Position numbers and translations under genes: made by a program
The notes under the pieces: model-generated
What the model was told of the DNA's origin: nothing
Seen by the model: only the letters and a program-made list of their open reading frames with translations
Databases searched by the model: none
Assembly: GCF_000373925.1 (NCBI RefSeq)
Contig: NZ_KB892708.1
Coordinates: forward strand, 62,001 to 126,000
Reading direction: 5' to 3'
Source of the DNA: Actinopolymorpha alba DSM 45243
GTDB taxonomy: Bacteria; Actinomycetota; Actinomycetes; Propionibacteriales; Actinopolymorphaceae
Length of the DNA stretch: 64,000 nucleotides
In this document: positions 25,926-35,891 of the stretch, one piece after another
Layout: every line of letters begins with the position of its first letter
Position numbering within the stretch: position 1 is the stretch's first letter

Positions 25926-26408
25926 ATGACCGAGACGTCGGCCGACGTTGCCCAGCTGGCCGAGGAGGTGGCGCAACTGCGCGATCTCTTCCAGCGCCGG
26001 CTTCTTGAAGACCAGTCCCGCCAGGGGATGTACGACGAGCTGTACCGCCAGCTGAGGTTCGCCCAGCAGGGACTCGCCGAGCAGTTCATCGCGCCGATGG
26101 CCCGGGAGATCCTCCTGGTGGTCGACCGGGTCGACGCGCTGGCCGCGCACCTCGCCAGCGGCGACACGGACGTGCTGGAGTCGGTGCGGGCGGAGCTCCT
26201 GGAGGTGCTGCATCGGCGGGGGCTGCGCGAGGTGGATGCGACGGGGCTGGACTTCGATCCCCGGGTGCACGAGGCGGTCGCGAGGGTTCCGGTGACCTCA
26301 CCTGAGGACGTCGGTCGGGTCGTCGAGGTGCGGCGGCCGGGGTACGCGCTGGAGGATCGGCTGCTGCGTCCGGCCCAGGTCGGCGTCGGCTATCTCGCCC
26401 AGGAATGA
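25926..26408 (+). CDS. Small GrpE-like nucleotide exchange factor
   Basis: 160 residues. A heptad-rich N-terminus (QLAEEVAQLRDLFQRRLLEDQ) and the GrpE-like head: LDFDPRVHEAVARVPVTSPEDVGRVVEVRRPGYALEDRLLRPAQVGV, where canonical GrpE has FDPxxHEAv and GY.l.drvlRPA.V.V. It should release ADP from the Hsp70 of the same operon. ATG two bases after the J-like stop, with GAAAGGG upstream. Shorter than DnaK-partner GrpE (about 200). Confidence 0.88.
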   Translation: MTETSADVAQLAEEVAQLRDLFQRRLLEDQSRQGMYDELYRQLRFAQQGLAEQFIAPMAREILLVVDRVDALAAHLASGDTDVLESVRAELLEVLHRRGLREVDATGLDFDPRVHEAVARVPVTSPEDVGRVVEVRRPGYALEDRLLRPAQVGVGYLAQE

Positions 26409-26438
26409 GGACTGGCGCGATCCCGGCCGGGTGACCGG

Positions 26439-27239
26439 TCAGAGTTCGGTGACGATGAGGTCGAGCTGGACTGGCCGGTCGCCGCGCGACGGATGCGATT
26501 CCACCGTGTATTTCAGGTCCTGGAGGACCTCGACGAGTGCGGCCGGTGAGGACGGCCGGGCGCCTGACGTCAGCAGGTCGCGCACCAGCCGGCCCTTGGT
26601 CGCCTTGTTGAAATGACTTACGACGCTGCGTTTGAGAACGCCGTTGACCTCGCGTTCGTGAAGGACGCGAACCACCGCGGTACGCCGCGCCACCTCGCCA
26701 CGGGGCGGCGTCCACATCGTGACGTACGCCGAGGAGCGAAGGTCCAGCACGAGTCCCTTCCTGGCGACCTCCGCCAGTACCTCGGGCATCGCCGTACGCC
26801 AGTACGCGCCGAGGGCGCCGACTCCGGGCAGGGTGCTGCCGACGGGGCAGCGGTACGCCGGGATCCGGTCGCCGAGCCGCACCGCACCCCAGAGTCCGGA
26901 GAACACGAGGATGGCCCGATCAGCGCGCCGGCGGGCGGGTGTGCTCAGCGAGGCCAGGTCCAGCGCGTCGTACAGCACACCCGTGTAGAGCTTCCGGGCG
27001 GGCATCGCGGGCGTGTCCCGCACTCGCGCGTTGCGCGCGATCTCCTCGGCCTGGGTGGGGCCGAGGCCGAGCACCTCGCGGGCCTGGTCGCTGGCCGGCT
27101 CCGCGCACAGCGCCACGAGGGATTCGAGAACCCGGGCGCGGGCGGGAGTGAGTGCCGGAAGCGAGAGACCGCTCAGGTCGACCGGCCGGCCAGACTTCGG
27201 CGTGGCCTTGCCCTCCGAGGGTGGGAGAAGGATGTGCAC
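26439..27239 (-). CDS. yaaA: Peroxide stress protein YaaA (DUF328)
   Basis: 266 residues, near the family's usual 250-260. Family blocks: MHILLPPSEGKATP at the start, RKLYTGVLYDALDL, VFSGLWGAVRLGDRIPAYR, and VVSHFNKATKGRLVRDL near the end. In E. coli the protein binds DNA and limits free iron under peroxide stress; that role is only inferred here. GTG start at 27237-27239. Convergent with grpE-like, 30 bases between stops. Confidence 0.92.
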   Translation of the reverse strand: MHILLPPSEGKATPKSGRPVDLSGLSLPALTPARARVLESLVALCAEPASDQAREVLGLGPTQAEEIARNARVRDTPAMPARKLYTGVLYDALDLASLSTPARRRADRAILVFSGLWGAVRLGDRIPAYRCPVGSTLPGVGALGAYWRTAMPEVLAEVARKGLVLDLRSSAYVTMWTPPRGEVARRTAVVRVLHEREVNGVLKRSVVSHFNKATKGRLVRDLLTSGARPSSPAALVEVLQDLKYTVESHPSRGDRPVQLDLIVTEL

Positions 27240-27381
27240 AGCGACGAATCCTCACAGGCCGCGACTCCCGGCGACTGTCCGGGGCGGCAGGCCATCACGG
27301 TATGAACGGGAACCGCCCGTTTCGTCCATGCGTCGATCTTCACGCCCCGGGAGGTCAGGAGGGGCCGAGAGGGGAGGCGTC

Positions 27382-28617
27382 GTGCGCGACCACTACGGGC
27401 GGCGGCGGTTGGCAGTGGCGGTGAGCCCGGCCAGGCCCGCGCGGGGCCGAGCCCGCACGGTCCGGGACCTCGTCGCTCTGATGCTGGCGGCGCTCATGCT
27501 CGCCGCGTGTACGGGAGAGACGGTGCCGGCGCCCCGATCCACCGGCCCGTCCGGCGCTCTCTACGGCCAGGTGATCGCGGCTGACGGCGGCCCCGCGACT
27601 GACGCCGAGGTCCGGATGTTCCAGATGACCCGAGACGACAAGGTCCGCACCGGCGTGGCGGTCTTCTCGCTCGGACTCTTCTGCCTGGCGCCCGGATTCT
27701 GCCCTACGCCCGTCAACGCCAAGGTCTCCTCGCAGGGGGCGTACAGCTTCCCGACGAGGGTGATGAAGGAGACGCGCGACCTCACTGTGACGGCGACCGA
27801 GCCGTCGAGCGACGACGACACAAGCGCCATGAGTACGAGCGTCAGCTTCGTGCGCCGGTCCGCGCCGCAGCGGGCACCCGATCTCGTCCTCTGGCAGCCG
27901 CGGGTGGAGGTTGAGACCAGCGGCGAGCGAGCCAGCGTCAGCTGGTCGCGACTGGGCGATGCGCCGCACGGTCCGAGGATCACCTACACGGTCGGCGTCC
28001 GGCGCAAGAGCAGTGGCAGCGGCGAGCTTCAACAGCTGGGCGCCCAGTCCACTCGCACCACGTCGTCGTTCGATCTGCGCCCGTACGAAGACGAGCCGAC
28101 GGAACTCATCGTGGCGGCGGGCACGAAGGCGTCGGTCGATGGTGAGGAGGTCGAGCTCGCCTACCGATCGGCAGGCCACGATCTGCCGCTCGGGACAGCG
28201 CCGCCGTCCCGAGAGCGACCGTGCCTGGTCGATGACCCAGACGGTGGGTTACGGCCGGCGAAGGCTCCGTGTCCCCTGACCGACGGCGAGTTCGACAACC
28301 ACGCGGAGGTGCTCGCTCCGGGTGAGTGTTCGGTCGACACCCGCACCTGCGAGGCCACCTCGCACCGCCGGCTCTGCGTCGACCTTGGTACGCCGCGGCA
28401 AGTCAGCCTGATCGTGTTCCGAACGCCGTTCACCTTGGGGTCAGATGAGATACGTGCGGAGGTTTCCCGCGATGGGCGCCACTTCGTCACGGTGGGAGCG
28501 GGTCAGAACGACCAGGAGATCGTGCCGATCGAGGTGAAGCCCCAGCGCACGGCACGGATCGTCTGCCTGCGCGGTTCGTTCAGCGGGAACCTGTTTCAGG
28601 AGCTTTCGGTCTGGTGA
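27382..28617 (+). CDS. Putative secreted lipoprotein with Ig/Fn3-like region
   Basis: 411 residues. The N-terminus is basic, then [14 protein letters not shown] gives a signal with lipobox Cys. After it come a carboxypeptidase-regulatory-like stretch ([23 protein letters not shown]), an Fn3-like part ([27 protein letters not shown]) and a C-terminal discoidin-like part ([30 protein letters not shown]). Start GTG 27382 with GGGGAGG upstream. No enzyme motif seen; cell-surface binding is a guess. Confidence 0.65.
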   Translation: MRDHYGRRRLAVAVSPARPARGRARTVRDLVALMLAALMLAACTGETVPAPRSTGPSGALYGQVIAADGGPATDAEVRMFQMTRDDKVRTGVAVFSLGLFCLAPGFCPTPVNAKVSSQGAYSFPTRVMKETRDLTVTATEPSSDDDTSAMSTSVSFVRRSAPQRAPDLVLWQPRVEVETSGERASVSWSRLGDAPHGPRITYTVGVRRKSSGSGELQQLGAQSTRTTSSFDLRPYEDEPTELIVAAGTKASVDGEEVELAYRSAGHDLPLGTAPPSRERPCLVDDPDGGLRPAKAPCPLTDGEFDNHAEVLAPGECSVDTRTCEATSHRRLCVDLGTPRQVSLIVFRTPFTLGSDEIRAEVSRDGRHFVTVGAGQNDQEIVPIEVKPQRTARIVCLRGSFSGNLFQELSVW

Positions 28618-28723
28618 CCCGCTTCCCGCCCGCCGGGTCAGCTCACCGCACAGGGGAGCATGGCCGGTCGCTACGATCGGCGGGTCAGCACTGTCATCCG
28701 TGCCCAGGTCAAGGGAGCCCCCA

Positions 28724-30694
28724 GTGTCCGAGATGATCGTCACCGTCGTCCGCACCGGCGAGCGTGCCGAGCGTGGGGTGACGACGGGTACGACAGCCGG
28801 GGAGCTGTTCCAGGGCGACCGGGCCGTGATCGCGGCGCGGGTCAACGGCGAGCTGCGTGACCTGGCGTGGGCGTTGTCGGACGCCGACGAGGTGGAGCCG
28901 ATCGCGATCGACTCCGAGGACGGCCGGGCGATCCTGCGGCACTCGACCGCGCACGTGCTGGCCCAGGCTGTCCAGGAGCTGTTCCCCGAGGCGAAGCTCG
29001 GCATCGGCCCGCCGGTGGAGAACGGCTTCTACTACGACTTCGACGTACCCAAGCCGTTCCACCCCGACGATCTCGAACGCCTCGAGACCCGGATGCGGCA
29101 GATCATCAAGGAACGCCAGCGGTTCTCCCGCCGGGTCGTCACCGACGACGAGGCTCGGGCGGAGCTGGCCGACGAGCCGTACAAACTGGAGTTGATCGGC
29201 CTCAAGAGCCAGGCGACTGGCGCCGCCGAGGGTGCGAGCGTCGAGGTCGGCGGGGGAGAGCTGACGATCTACGACAATCTCCGCGGTGACGAGCTCGCGT
29301 GGAAGGACCTCTGCCGCGGGCCGCATCTGCCCACGACCCGGCACATCCCGGCGTTCAAGCTGATGCGGGTCGCCGCGGCGTACTGGCGGGGCAGTGAAAA
29401 GAACCCCCAGCTGCAGCGCATCTACGGCACCGCCTGGGAGAGCAAGGACGCCCTGAAGGCGTACCTCGAGATGCTTGCCGAGGCCGAACGCCGCGACCAC
29501 CGCCGGCTCGGTGTCGAGCTGGACCTCTTCAGCTTCCCCGAGGAGATCGGCTCGGGCCTCGCGGTGTGGCACCCGAAGGGCGGCATCATCCGGCGGGTCA
29601 TGGAGGAGTACTCCCGCCGCCGGCACGAGGAGGCGGGCTATGAGTTCGTCTACACCCCGCACCTGAGCAAGGAGGGGTTGTTCCAGACCTCGGGCCACCT
29701 GGATTGGTACGCCGACGGGATGTACCCCCCGATGGAGCTCGACGAGGGCCATCGCTACTACATGAAGCCGATGAACTGCCCGATGCACGTGATGATCTAC
29801 CGCTCCCGCGGTCGGTCCTATCGCGAGCTGCCGCTGCGGCTGTTCGAGTTCGGCACGGTCTACCGCTATGAGAAGTCCGGCGTGGTGCACGGCCTGACGA
29901 GGGCGCGCGGCTTCACCCAGGACGACGCGCACATCTTCTGTACGCCTGACCAGCTGCAGGACGAGCTGTCGTCGTTGCTGGGGTTCGTTGTCGGGCTGCT
30001 GCGTGACTACGGGCTGGAGGACTTCACCGCTGACCTGTCGACCAGGCCGGAGAAGTTCGTCGGCGAGATCGAGGAGTGGAACACCGCCGAGGCCGCGCTC
30101 GAGGAGTCGCTGAAGCGGGCCGACATCCCCTACACGATCGCTGAGGGGGAGGGCGCGTTCTACGCCCCGAAGATCGACATCCACGTCAAGGACGCGATCG
30201 GGCGCAGGTGGCAGTTGTCGACGCTGCAGGTCGACTTCCAGCTGCCCGGGCGGTTCGACATCGAGTACCAATCCGCCGACGGCACCCGGCAGCGGCCGTA
30301 CATGATCCACCGGGCGCTGTTCGGGTCCGAGGAGCGGTTCTTCGGCATCCTGCTCGAGCACTACGCCGGTGCGTTCCCTCCCTGGCTCGCGCCGGTGCAG
30401 GTGGTCGCGATCCCGATCGCCGAACGCCACGAGGCCTACCTCGAGCAGGTGGCGGCGAAGCTGCGGGAGCGCGGGATCCGGGTCGAGGTCGACCGTTCCG
30501 ACGACCGGATGCAGAAGAAGATCCGGAACGCCCAGACGCACAAGATCCCGTACATGCTGCTCGCCGGCGACCGGGACATCGAGGAAGGCGCGGTGTCCTT
30601 CCGGTACCGCTCCGGCGAACAGAAGAACGGCGTACCCGTCGATGACGCGGTTGCGGAGATCGCGGACGCCGTCGCCCGCCGGATCCAGATCTGA
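28724..30694 (+). CDS. thrS: Threonine-tRNA ligase
   Basis: 656 residues, normal length. N-terminal TGS domain ([22 protein letters not shown]), editing domain with [34 protein letters not shown], then the class II core: [92 protein letters not shown], and an anticodon-binding domain at the end. GTG 28724 is preceded by AAGGGA; ATG 28733 is an alternative. Begins a conserved actinobacterial cluster. Confidence 0.98.
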   Translation: MSEMIVTVVRTGERAERGVTTGTTAGELFQGDRAVIAARVNGELRDLAWALSDADEVEPIAIDSEDGRAILRHSTAHVLAQAVQELFPEAKLGIGPPVENGFYYDFDVPKPFHPDDLERLETRMRQIIKERQRFSRRVVTDDEARAELADEPYKLELIGLKSQATGAAEGASVEVGGGELTIYDNLRGDELAWKDLCRGPHLPTTRHIPAFKLMRVAAAYWRGSEKNPQLQRIYGTAWESKDALKAYLEMLAEAERRDHRRLGVELDLFSFPEEIGSGLAVWHPKGGIIRRVMEEYSRRRHEEAGYEFVYTPHLSKEGLFQTSGHLDWYADGMYPPMELDEGHRYYMKPMNCPMHVMIYRSRGRSYRELPLRLFEFGTVYRYEKSGVVHGLTRARGFTQDDAHIFCTPDQLQDELSSLLGFVVGLLRDYGLEDFTADLSTRPEKFVGEIEEWNTAEAALEESLKRADIPYTIAEGEGAFYAPKIDIHVKDAIGRRWQLSTLQVDFQLPGRFDIEYQSADGTRQRPYMIHRALFGSEERFFGILLEHYAGAFPPWLAPVQVVAIPIAERHEAYLEQVAAKLRERGIRVEVDRSDDRMQKKIRNAQTHKIPYMLLAGDRDIEEGAVSFRYRSGEQKNGVPVDDAVAEIADAVARRIQI

Positions 30695-30701
30695 CCCGAC
30701 G

Positions 30702-31607
30702 GTGGCTCGGATCGCGATCGTCGGGCACACGAACGTCGAGACGACGGTGGCGGCCGATCACCTCGACACCACGGTCTCCGACAGTTTCCACGACCACGCA
30801 CTCTCGACCTCGGTCTCCGGCGTTGGCGTCAACGTCGCCTTGGCGCTACGCGGGCTCGGTAACGAGGTGCGGTTCGCCACGGTGATCGGTCGCGACGCGC
30901 TCGGGTCGATGTGTGTGGCGGACCTCGCGGCGCGCGGCCTGGACCCGTCGTTCGTGGTGCGAGGTACGCCCGCGACCGCGCAGTCGCTCAGCCGGTTCGA
31001 GGCCGACGGCTCGCGGCGCAACCTGGTGGATCTCAAGGATGTGCAGCGCACGGCGTACCCCGATGACCTGGTGCCGGCGTTGTTCGACGGCGTGGACCTC
31101 GCGGTGATCTGCAACATCGGGTACGGCCGCCCACTGCTCCCGGTCGCGCGGGCGCATGGCATCCCGATCGCCACCGACGTACACGCCGTGAGCGGGCTCT
31201 CCGACTCCTACAACCAGGACTGGTTCGCCGCCGCGGACGTGTTGTTCGCCTCCCATGAACGCCTCGATCTCGGGCCCCGGCCGTTCGTCAAGGAGATCTT
31301 GACGAGGTACTCACCCTCGGTGGTGGCGCTGGGCATGGGCGCGGACGGTGCGCTGCTGGGCGTACGTGGCGAGGAGGCGGTGCGGGTTCCGGCCGTTCGT
31401 ACCCGCCCGGTCGTCAACACCCTGGGCGCTGGTGACGCGTTGTTCAGCGCGTACGTCGACGGGTGGGCCAGGGGGCTCGAGCCGCTGCCGGCGTTGCGCC
31501 GGGGCAGCGTCTTCGCGTCGTGGAAGATCGGGGAGTCAGGTGGCGCGACCGGCTTCCTCGACCTTGCGAGCCTCGAATCCCTGGCCGCCGCCCACCTGAC
31601 GGGATGA
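30702..31607 (+). CDS. PfkB-family carbohydrate kinase
   Basis: 301 residues. Both PfkB regions are visible: SGVGVNVALALRGLGNEVRFATVIG at the N-terminus and VVNTLGAGDALFSAYVDGW near the C-terminus, where the Asp of GAGD is the catalytic base. Sugar or nucleoside specificity cannot be told. GTG at 30702 lies seven bases past the thrS stop, implying one transcript. In the mycobacterial order I know, no kinase separates thrS from the HIT gene. Confidence 0.88.
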   Translation: MARIAIVGHTNVETTVAADHLDTTVSDSFHDHALSTSVSGVGVNVALALRGLGNEVRFATVIGRDALGSMCVADLAARGLDPSFVVRGTPATAQSLSRFEADGSRRNLVDLKDVQRTAYPDDLVPALFDGVDLAVICNIGYGRPLLPVARAHGIPIATDVHAVSGLSDSYNQDWFAAADVLFASHERLDLGPRPFVKEILTRYSPSVVALGMGADGALLGVRGEEAVRVPAVRTRPVVNTLGAGDALFSAYVDGWARGLEPLPALRRGSVFASWKIGESGGATGFLDLASLESLAAAHLTG

Positions 31608-31664
31608 GCGAACGTCAGTACGTCCAGTCCAAGGGTCGCGACGCGGATCCGTAAGATCGAGCGC

Positions 31665-32207
31665 GTGGACGAACCCGTACGCCAGAGTGGCGCGGGGAGT
31701 CCGGACGCGTTCGAACGCCTCTGGACCCCTCACCGGATGGCCTACATCCTGGGCGAGAACAAACCCAGCGGACCTGGCGACGAGGGCTGTCCCTTCTGCG
31801 AGATCCCCCAGCGATCCGATGAGGATGGCCTTGTCGTGACTCGGGGGAAGTATGCGTACGTCGTCCTCAACCTTTACCCCTACAACCCCGGGCACCTGAT
31901 GGTGTGCCCGTACCGCCACGTCGCCGACTACCCCGATCTCACCGGGGAGGAGACGCTGGAGGTGGGGGAGTTGACCAAGCAGGCGATGACCGCCCTCCGT
32001 ACCGCCTCCGGTGCGCACGGGTTCAACATCGGCATCAACCAGGGGCCGGTTGCGGGCGCCGGCATCGCCGCGCACCTCCACCAGCACGTGGTTCCGCGGT
32101 GGAGCGGTGACACCAACTTCATGCCGGTGATCGGCCGGACGAAGGTCCTGCCGCAGCTTCTCCGCGACACCCGCGAGCTGCTGGCCGGAGCGTGGCCGGC
32201 GGACTGA
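31665..32207 (+). CDS. HIT-family protein, Ap4A phosphorylase-like
   Basis: 180 residues. Histidine triad HLHQHVV at 137-141 (His137, 139, 141), CPFCEIPQ zinc-type Cys pair at 42-45, and the preceding YPYNPGHLMVCPYRHV block. In M. tuberculosis the gene between thrS and pgsA1 (Rv2613c) encodes a diadenosine tetraphosphate phosphorylase of this type; the equivalent function is inferred from synteny and sequence. GTG start at 31665. The expected next gene, pgsA, is displaced by about 8.5 kb. Confidence 0.92.
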   Translation: MDEPVRQSGAGSPDAFERLWTPHRMAYILGENKPSGPGDEGCPFCEIPQRSDEDGLVVTRGKYAYVVLNLYPYNPGHLMVCPYRHVADYPDLTGEETLEVGELTKQAMTALRTASGAHGFNIGINQGPVAGAGIAAHLHQHVVPRWSGDTNFMPVIGRTKVLPQLLRDTRELLAGAWPAD

Positions 32208-32232
32208 GCCGGTCCTGAAGAGGACGACATCA

Positions 32233-32247
32233 TCAAGATGATCTTGA
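32233..32247. promoter_or_regulatory. Perfect 15-bp palindrome before the GH84 gene
   Basis: TCAAGAT-G-ATCTTGA, about 100 bases upstream of the GH84 start and 25 bases past the HIT stop. The symmetry around one central base fits a dimeric repressor site. No regulator gene adjoins it. Confidence 0.5.
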
Positions 32248-32343
32248 CCGATCGGCGGCCCTGAGCCGAGGGTGGCAGATGGATCTCAACGCCGTCACCG
32301 ATGGTGGGCGGCGTTCGTCGCCGTCGTTCTCGTGGAGGGCTCC

Positions 32344-34320
32344 ATGCCGGGTACGCGCAGGACCATCTGGCCACTCATCGCCGGAGTCGCGGTGCTCGGC
32401 CTGCTCGGGCCGAGCGATCCAGCGGTTGCCAGGACCGCTGACGGACCACCCACCGCGCCCTCCTCCAGCGCTGCGCTGCCGTCGGTCACCCCACAACCCC
32501 AACAGCTGCGGCGGAACGGCACGGACCTGGTGGTGAGCAGCAGGGTCCGGGCACTCCTGGCCAGCGAGGTGGACCAGCCCACCCGAGAACTCCTCGTCTT
32601 GTCACTGCGCGCGGCGGGTGCCAAGCAGGTGGACGTGCTCGACCTCGACGAGGCATCCCCGTCGGAGCGCCCCCTGACCGTGGTGGTCGGCCCGGCCGAT
32701 GACCCAAAGGTCACCAAGGCACTGAGAGCCGCGGGTGGGGAGATGCCAGCGGAGTTGCCGGCCGAGGGGTACGCCGTGGCCGGCAGGGCGGCACCGGGCG
32801 GTGGCTCGATCGTCCTCGCGGGTGCCGACTCCGACGGCACCTATTACGCCGCGCAGACGTTGCGACAACTCGCCGGTCGGCAGCGGATCGCGGCGGTCTC
32901 GGTCGTGGACTACCCGTCCATGCCGTTGCGCGGCGCGATCGAGGGCTTCTACGGCAGTCCGTGGACGCACGCCGAACGCATGGACCAGCTGGCGTTCTAC
33001 GGCGACGTCAAGCTGAACTCCTACATTTATGCCCCGAAGGACGACCCGTACCACCGGGAGAAGTGGCGCGAGCCCTACCCGGCGGACAAGCTCGCCCAGC
33101 TCGGTGAGCTCGTACGCCAGGCGACCGCTCACCACGTACGCTTCACCTTCGCCGTCTCGCCCGGTGTGTCTATCTGCTACAGCGACCCGGCCGACCTCCA
33201 GGCGCTCGAAGCCAAGCTGCGATCGATGTACGACCTGGGTGTCCGTAGCTTCTCCGTGCCGCTGGACGACATCAGCTACACCAGGTGGAACTGCGAGAGT
33301 GACCGGGCGGCGTACGGCGCACCATCCGCGGCCGCGGCCGCCCAGGCGCAGGTCGACCTCCTCAACGCGGTCCAGCGGGACTTCCTGGACGCGCGGGAGG
33401 GGACGAAGCCGCTGCAGATGGTGCCGACGGAGTACGGCGACGTCGCGGAGACGGCGTACAAGAGGACGATCCGCACCCAGTTGGACGCGCGGATCGAGGT
33501 GATGTGGACGGGCACTGACGTCGTACCACCGAAGATCACGGTCGAGGACGCCAGCAAGGCCGCCGCGGTCTGGGGCCGGAAGGTCTTCGTCTGGGACAAC
33601 TACCCGGTCAACGACTATGGCCAGGCCGCCGGGCGGCTGTTGCTCGCGCCGTACGCCGAACGCGAGCCTGGCCTGCACACCCAGCTGTCCGGCATCGTCC
33701 TCAATCCGATGAACCAGGCCGCGGCCAGCAAGGTGGCGCTCTTCGGCGGCGCCGACTTCACCTGGAACGACCTGGCGTATGACCCCGCACGGGCGTGGCG
33801 AGCGGCCGCGTCCTATCTCGCCAAGGGTGACCCGCGGACTGAACGCGCGCTGCTCGCGTTCTTCGATCTCGAGCACCTGGCACCGACGTTCGGGACCCAT
33901 CCGTGGCAGCCGCAGGCGCCAGAGCTCGCGCGGCGGCTGGGGGAGTTCCGGGCGGCGTGGGCGGCCGGCGACAAGGAGGCGGCCCTGCGTGAGTTTCGGT
34001 CCTACGCCCGGCTGCTGGCAGAGACGCCCGCGCAGATCTGGACTGGCGTCCAGGACGCGGGATTCGTCGCGGACTGTGGTCCCTGGCTGGACGCGCTCAC
34101 GCTGTGGGGTGATGCGTTGGTCCGCTCCGTTGACGGGCTGCAGGCGCGACTCGACGAGGACGAACGCCGCGCGACCCGGTTGTTCGAGGAGGCCGCGGAG
34201 TTGGCTACCCGGGCAGCCGCGATCGAGACCATTCCGGGAGAGACCCGGCCGCACGGGAAGGTACGGGTTGGTGACGGCGTCCTCGACGTCTTTGTCGCCG
34301 AGGCGCCGGCGTTGAGGTAA
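32344..34320 (+). CDS. Secreted GH84-type beta-N-acetylglucosaminidase
   Basis: 658 residues. Signal peptide (IWPLIAGVAVLGLLGPSDPAVA), a GH20b-like N-terminal domain (ending GTYYAAQTLRQLAG), then the catalytic barrel: PLRGAIEGFYGSPWTHAERMDQLAFYGDVKLNSYIYAPKDDPYHREKWREPY. The catalytic Asp pair is Asp308-Asp309 in FSVPLDDISYTRW. GH84 enzymes cleave O- or N-linked GlcNAc or hyaluronan by substrate assistance; the natural substrate here is unknown. ATG 32344 has GGAGGG upstream; the frame is open to 32272 but that stretch adds a poor N-terminus. Confidence 0.9.
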   Translation: MPGTRRTIWPLIAGVAVLGLLGPSDPAVARTADGPPTAPSSSAALPSVTPQPQQLRRNGTDLVVSSRVRALLASEVDQPTRELLVLSLRAAGAKQVDVLDLDEASPSERPLTVVVGPADDPKVTKALRAAGGEMPAELPAEGYAVAGRAAPGGGSIVLAGADSDGTYYAAQTLRQLAGRQRIAAVSVVDYPSMPLRGAIEGFYGSPWTHAERMDQLAFYGDVKLNSYIYAPKDDPYHREKWREPYPADKLAQLGELVRQATAHHVRFTFAVSPGVSICYSDPADLQALEAKLRSMYDLGVRSFSVPLDDISYTRWNCESDRAAYGAPSAAAAAQAQVDLLNAVQRDFLDAREGTKPLQMVPTEYGDVAETAYKRTIRTQLDARIEVMWTGTDVVPPKITVEDASKAAAVWGRKVFVWDNYPVNDYGQAAGRLLLAPYAEREPGLHTQLSGIVLNPMNQAAASKVALFGGADFTWNDLAYDPARAWRAAASYLAKGDPRTERALLAFFDLEHLAPTFGTHPWQPQAPELARRLGEFRAAWAAGDKEAALREFRSYARLLAETPAQIWTGVQDAGFVADCGPWLDALTLWGDALVRSVDGLQARLDEDERRATRLFEEAAELATRAAAIETIPGETRPHGKVRVGDGVLDVFVAEAPALR

Positions 34321-34353
34321 GCCCGCGACGCGTGTGGCGGGGTAGTCGTCGAA

Positions 34354-34401
34354 AGGTCGCGAACTGTAGAGGGAGCTGGCTCCTTCTACAGTTCGCGACC
34401 T
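34354..34401. terminator. Long palindrome, bidirectional terminator
   Basis: Perfect 17-bp inverted repeat AGGTCGCGAACTGTAGA / TCTACAGTTCGCGACCT with a 14-nt loop, exactly between the convergent GH84 and esterase genes. It can stop both transcripts; no T tract. Confidence 0.8.
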
Positions 34402-34408
34402 CTCGCGC

Positions 34409-35371
34409 TCAGAGCGCCGACAGGAACGTGAAGATCGTGTCGACGTGGCCGGGCAGTCCCTCGTGCTTGAAGTCGGGGTAGATCCGGAGCTGCTTGTTGC
34501 TACTGATCTTGTTGTACGCCGCGAACTGCGTGGACGGTGGGCACACGGTGTCGCCGAGCCCGACGCCCATCAGGATCTCCGCGCGGATCCTGGGGGCGAG
34601 GTGCTGGACGTCGACGTAACCGAGCTGGGTGAAGATCTCGGCCTCCCGCTCGTGCAGCGGATCGAACTTCCGGAACCATTCGTAGAGCTCGTGGTAGGCG
34701 TCCTTGGCGAGGTCGAGCTCCCACACCCGCTGGTAGTCGGTGAGGAACGGGTAGGTCGGGGCGGCCAGCTTGATCCGGGGTTCGAGGGCCGCGCAGGCGA
34801 GTGTGAGCCCGCCGCCCTGGCTTCCGCCGGTGGCGCCGACGCGGTCCTCGTCGACGTCGTCCATCTCCATGACGATCCGGGCAAGCAGCGCCGTGTCGAG
34901 GAACACGTGCCGGTAGTAGAGCTTGTGGGGTTCGTCGTCCAGACCACGCACGATGTGGCCGCGAAGGGTCCAACCGGTCACGCCTCCGACGTCCTCGGAG
35001 AGGCCACCCTGCCCGCGGCAGTCGAGGGCCGCGACGGTGTACCCCAAGGCGACGTAGTTGAGGAGATCCGACCAGTCCGGCGAGCTACCCGAGTAGCCGT
35101 GGAAGTGGACGACGGCGGGGTGCCGGCCGCTGGCGTTCGTGGGGCGGAGGAGCTTGGCGTGGACCCGCGCGCCGCCAGTACCCCGGAACCACAAATGGAA
35201 GCATTGGGCGAACGGCGTCTGGAACTTCGCTGGCTCCAGCTCGACCTTGGGATCCAGGGCCGCGATTTCGGCGATTCCGGCGTCCCAGTATTCGTCGAAG
35301 TCAGCGGGTCGAGGATTTGTGCCCTGGTAGGTCGCGAGCTTCTCTCGGGGCATGTCGAACGTCAACGGCAT
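34409..35371 (-). CDS. AXE1-family acetyl esterase (cephalosporin-C deacetylase-like)
   Basis: 320 residues, the family length. Seen: [11 protein letters not shown] at the N-terminus, [18 protein letters not shown] with the oxyanion loop, DCRGQGG, and the nucleophile elbow [14 protein letters not shown]. Late blocks [17 protein letters not shown] and KHEGLPGH supply the Asp and His of the triad. These enzymes remove acetyl groups from xylo-oligosaccharides or cephalosporin C; no signal peptide, so it acts in the cytoplasm. ATG at 35369-35371. Confidence 0.92.
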   Translation of the reverse strand: MPLTFDMPREKLATYQGTNPRPADFDEYWDAGIAEIAALDPKVELEPAKFQTPFAQCFHLWFRGTGGARVHAKLLRPTNASGRHPAVVHFHGYSGSSPDWSDLLNYVALGYTVAALDCRGQGGLSEDVGGVTGWTLRGHIVRGLDDEPHKLYYRHVFLDTALLARIVMEMDDVDEDRVGATGGSQGGGLTLACAALEPRIKLAAPTYPFLTDYQRVWELDLAKDAYHELYEWFRKFDPLHEREAEIFTQLGYVDVQHLAPRIRAEILMGVGLGDTVCPPSTQFAAYNKISSNKQLRIYPDFKHEGLPGHVDTIFTFLSAL

Positions 35372-35414
35372 GGGGCAATCCCTTCAAGTGTCCAGTCGCG
35401 GAAACGATGCGGGT

Positions 35415-35828
35415 TCAGTCGCCGGTGAGCTTGGTGGCCACGGCCGCGATCTCGGCCGCGTTGCCAGGCGCTGGTTGCCAGGGAAGGATCAGCGGGTCAC
35501 CGTCGTAACGCGGGATCACATGGACGTGCAGGTGGAAGACCGTCTGCCAGGCCGCCGCACCGGAGCTCTGGATGAGATTGACACCGTCCGCGCCGAGGCG
35601 TTCGCGCACCCGCCGGGCCATCTTCTGGGCGAGCGTGGCACAGGCCGCGAGATCGGCGGGGTCGACAGTGAACAGGTCAGGAGCGTGCGTACGCGGCACG
35701 ACGAGGAGGTGGCCGGGCGTCGCGGGGTTGACGTCCATGAACGCCACTGCCCGGTCCTCCTCGGCCACCGTCGTACTCGGAAGCTCCCCCGCGAGGATCC
35801 GGCAGAAGACACAGGCGTCGACAGACAT
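35415..35828 (-). CDS. HIT-family nucleotide hydrolase
   Basis: 137 residues of the short Hint/HIT type: CVFCRILAGELPSTTVAEEDRAVAFMD, PATPGHLLVVPRTHA, and the triad FHLHVHVIPRY (His99, 101, 103). Probable adenosine-nucleotide hydrolase. Second HIT gene in the window but in a different subfamily from the one at 31665. ATG at 35826-35828; 43 bases downstream of the esterase start on the same strand. Confidence 0.92.
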   Translation of the reverse strand: MSVDACVFCRILAGELPSTTVAEEDRAVAFMDVNPATPGHLLVVPRTHAPDLFTVDPADLAACATLAQKMARRVRERLGADGVNLIQSSGAAAWQTVFHLHVHVIPRYDGDPLILPWQPAPGNAAEIAAVATKLTGD

Positions 35829-35891
35829 GTCGAGCAGCGTAGTGACCGGTCGCCGTGCGCCCGCGGGAGGTTTCCTCAGCTGGCCAGCCGA

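Noticed and set aside
28618-28723. T-box or other riboswitch before thrS or ilvD
   Set aside because: The leaders are too short and lack T-box-like sequence.
28709-30730. Minus-strand open frame antisense to thrS
   Set aside because: thrS is unmistakable on the other strand; this frame has only compositional bias.
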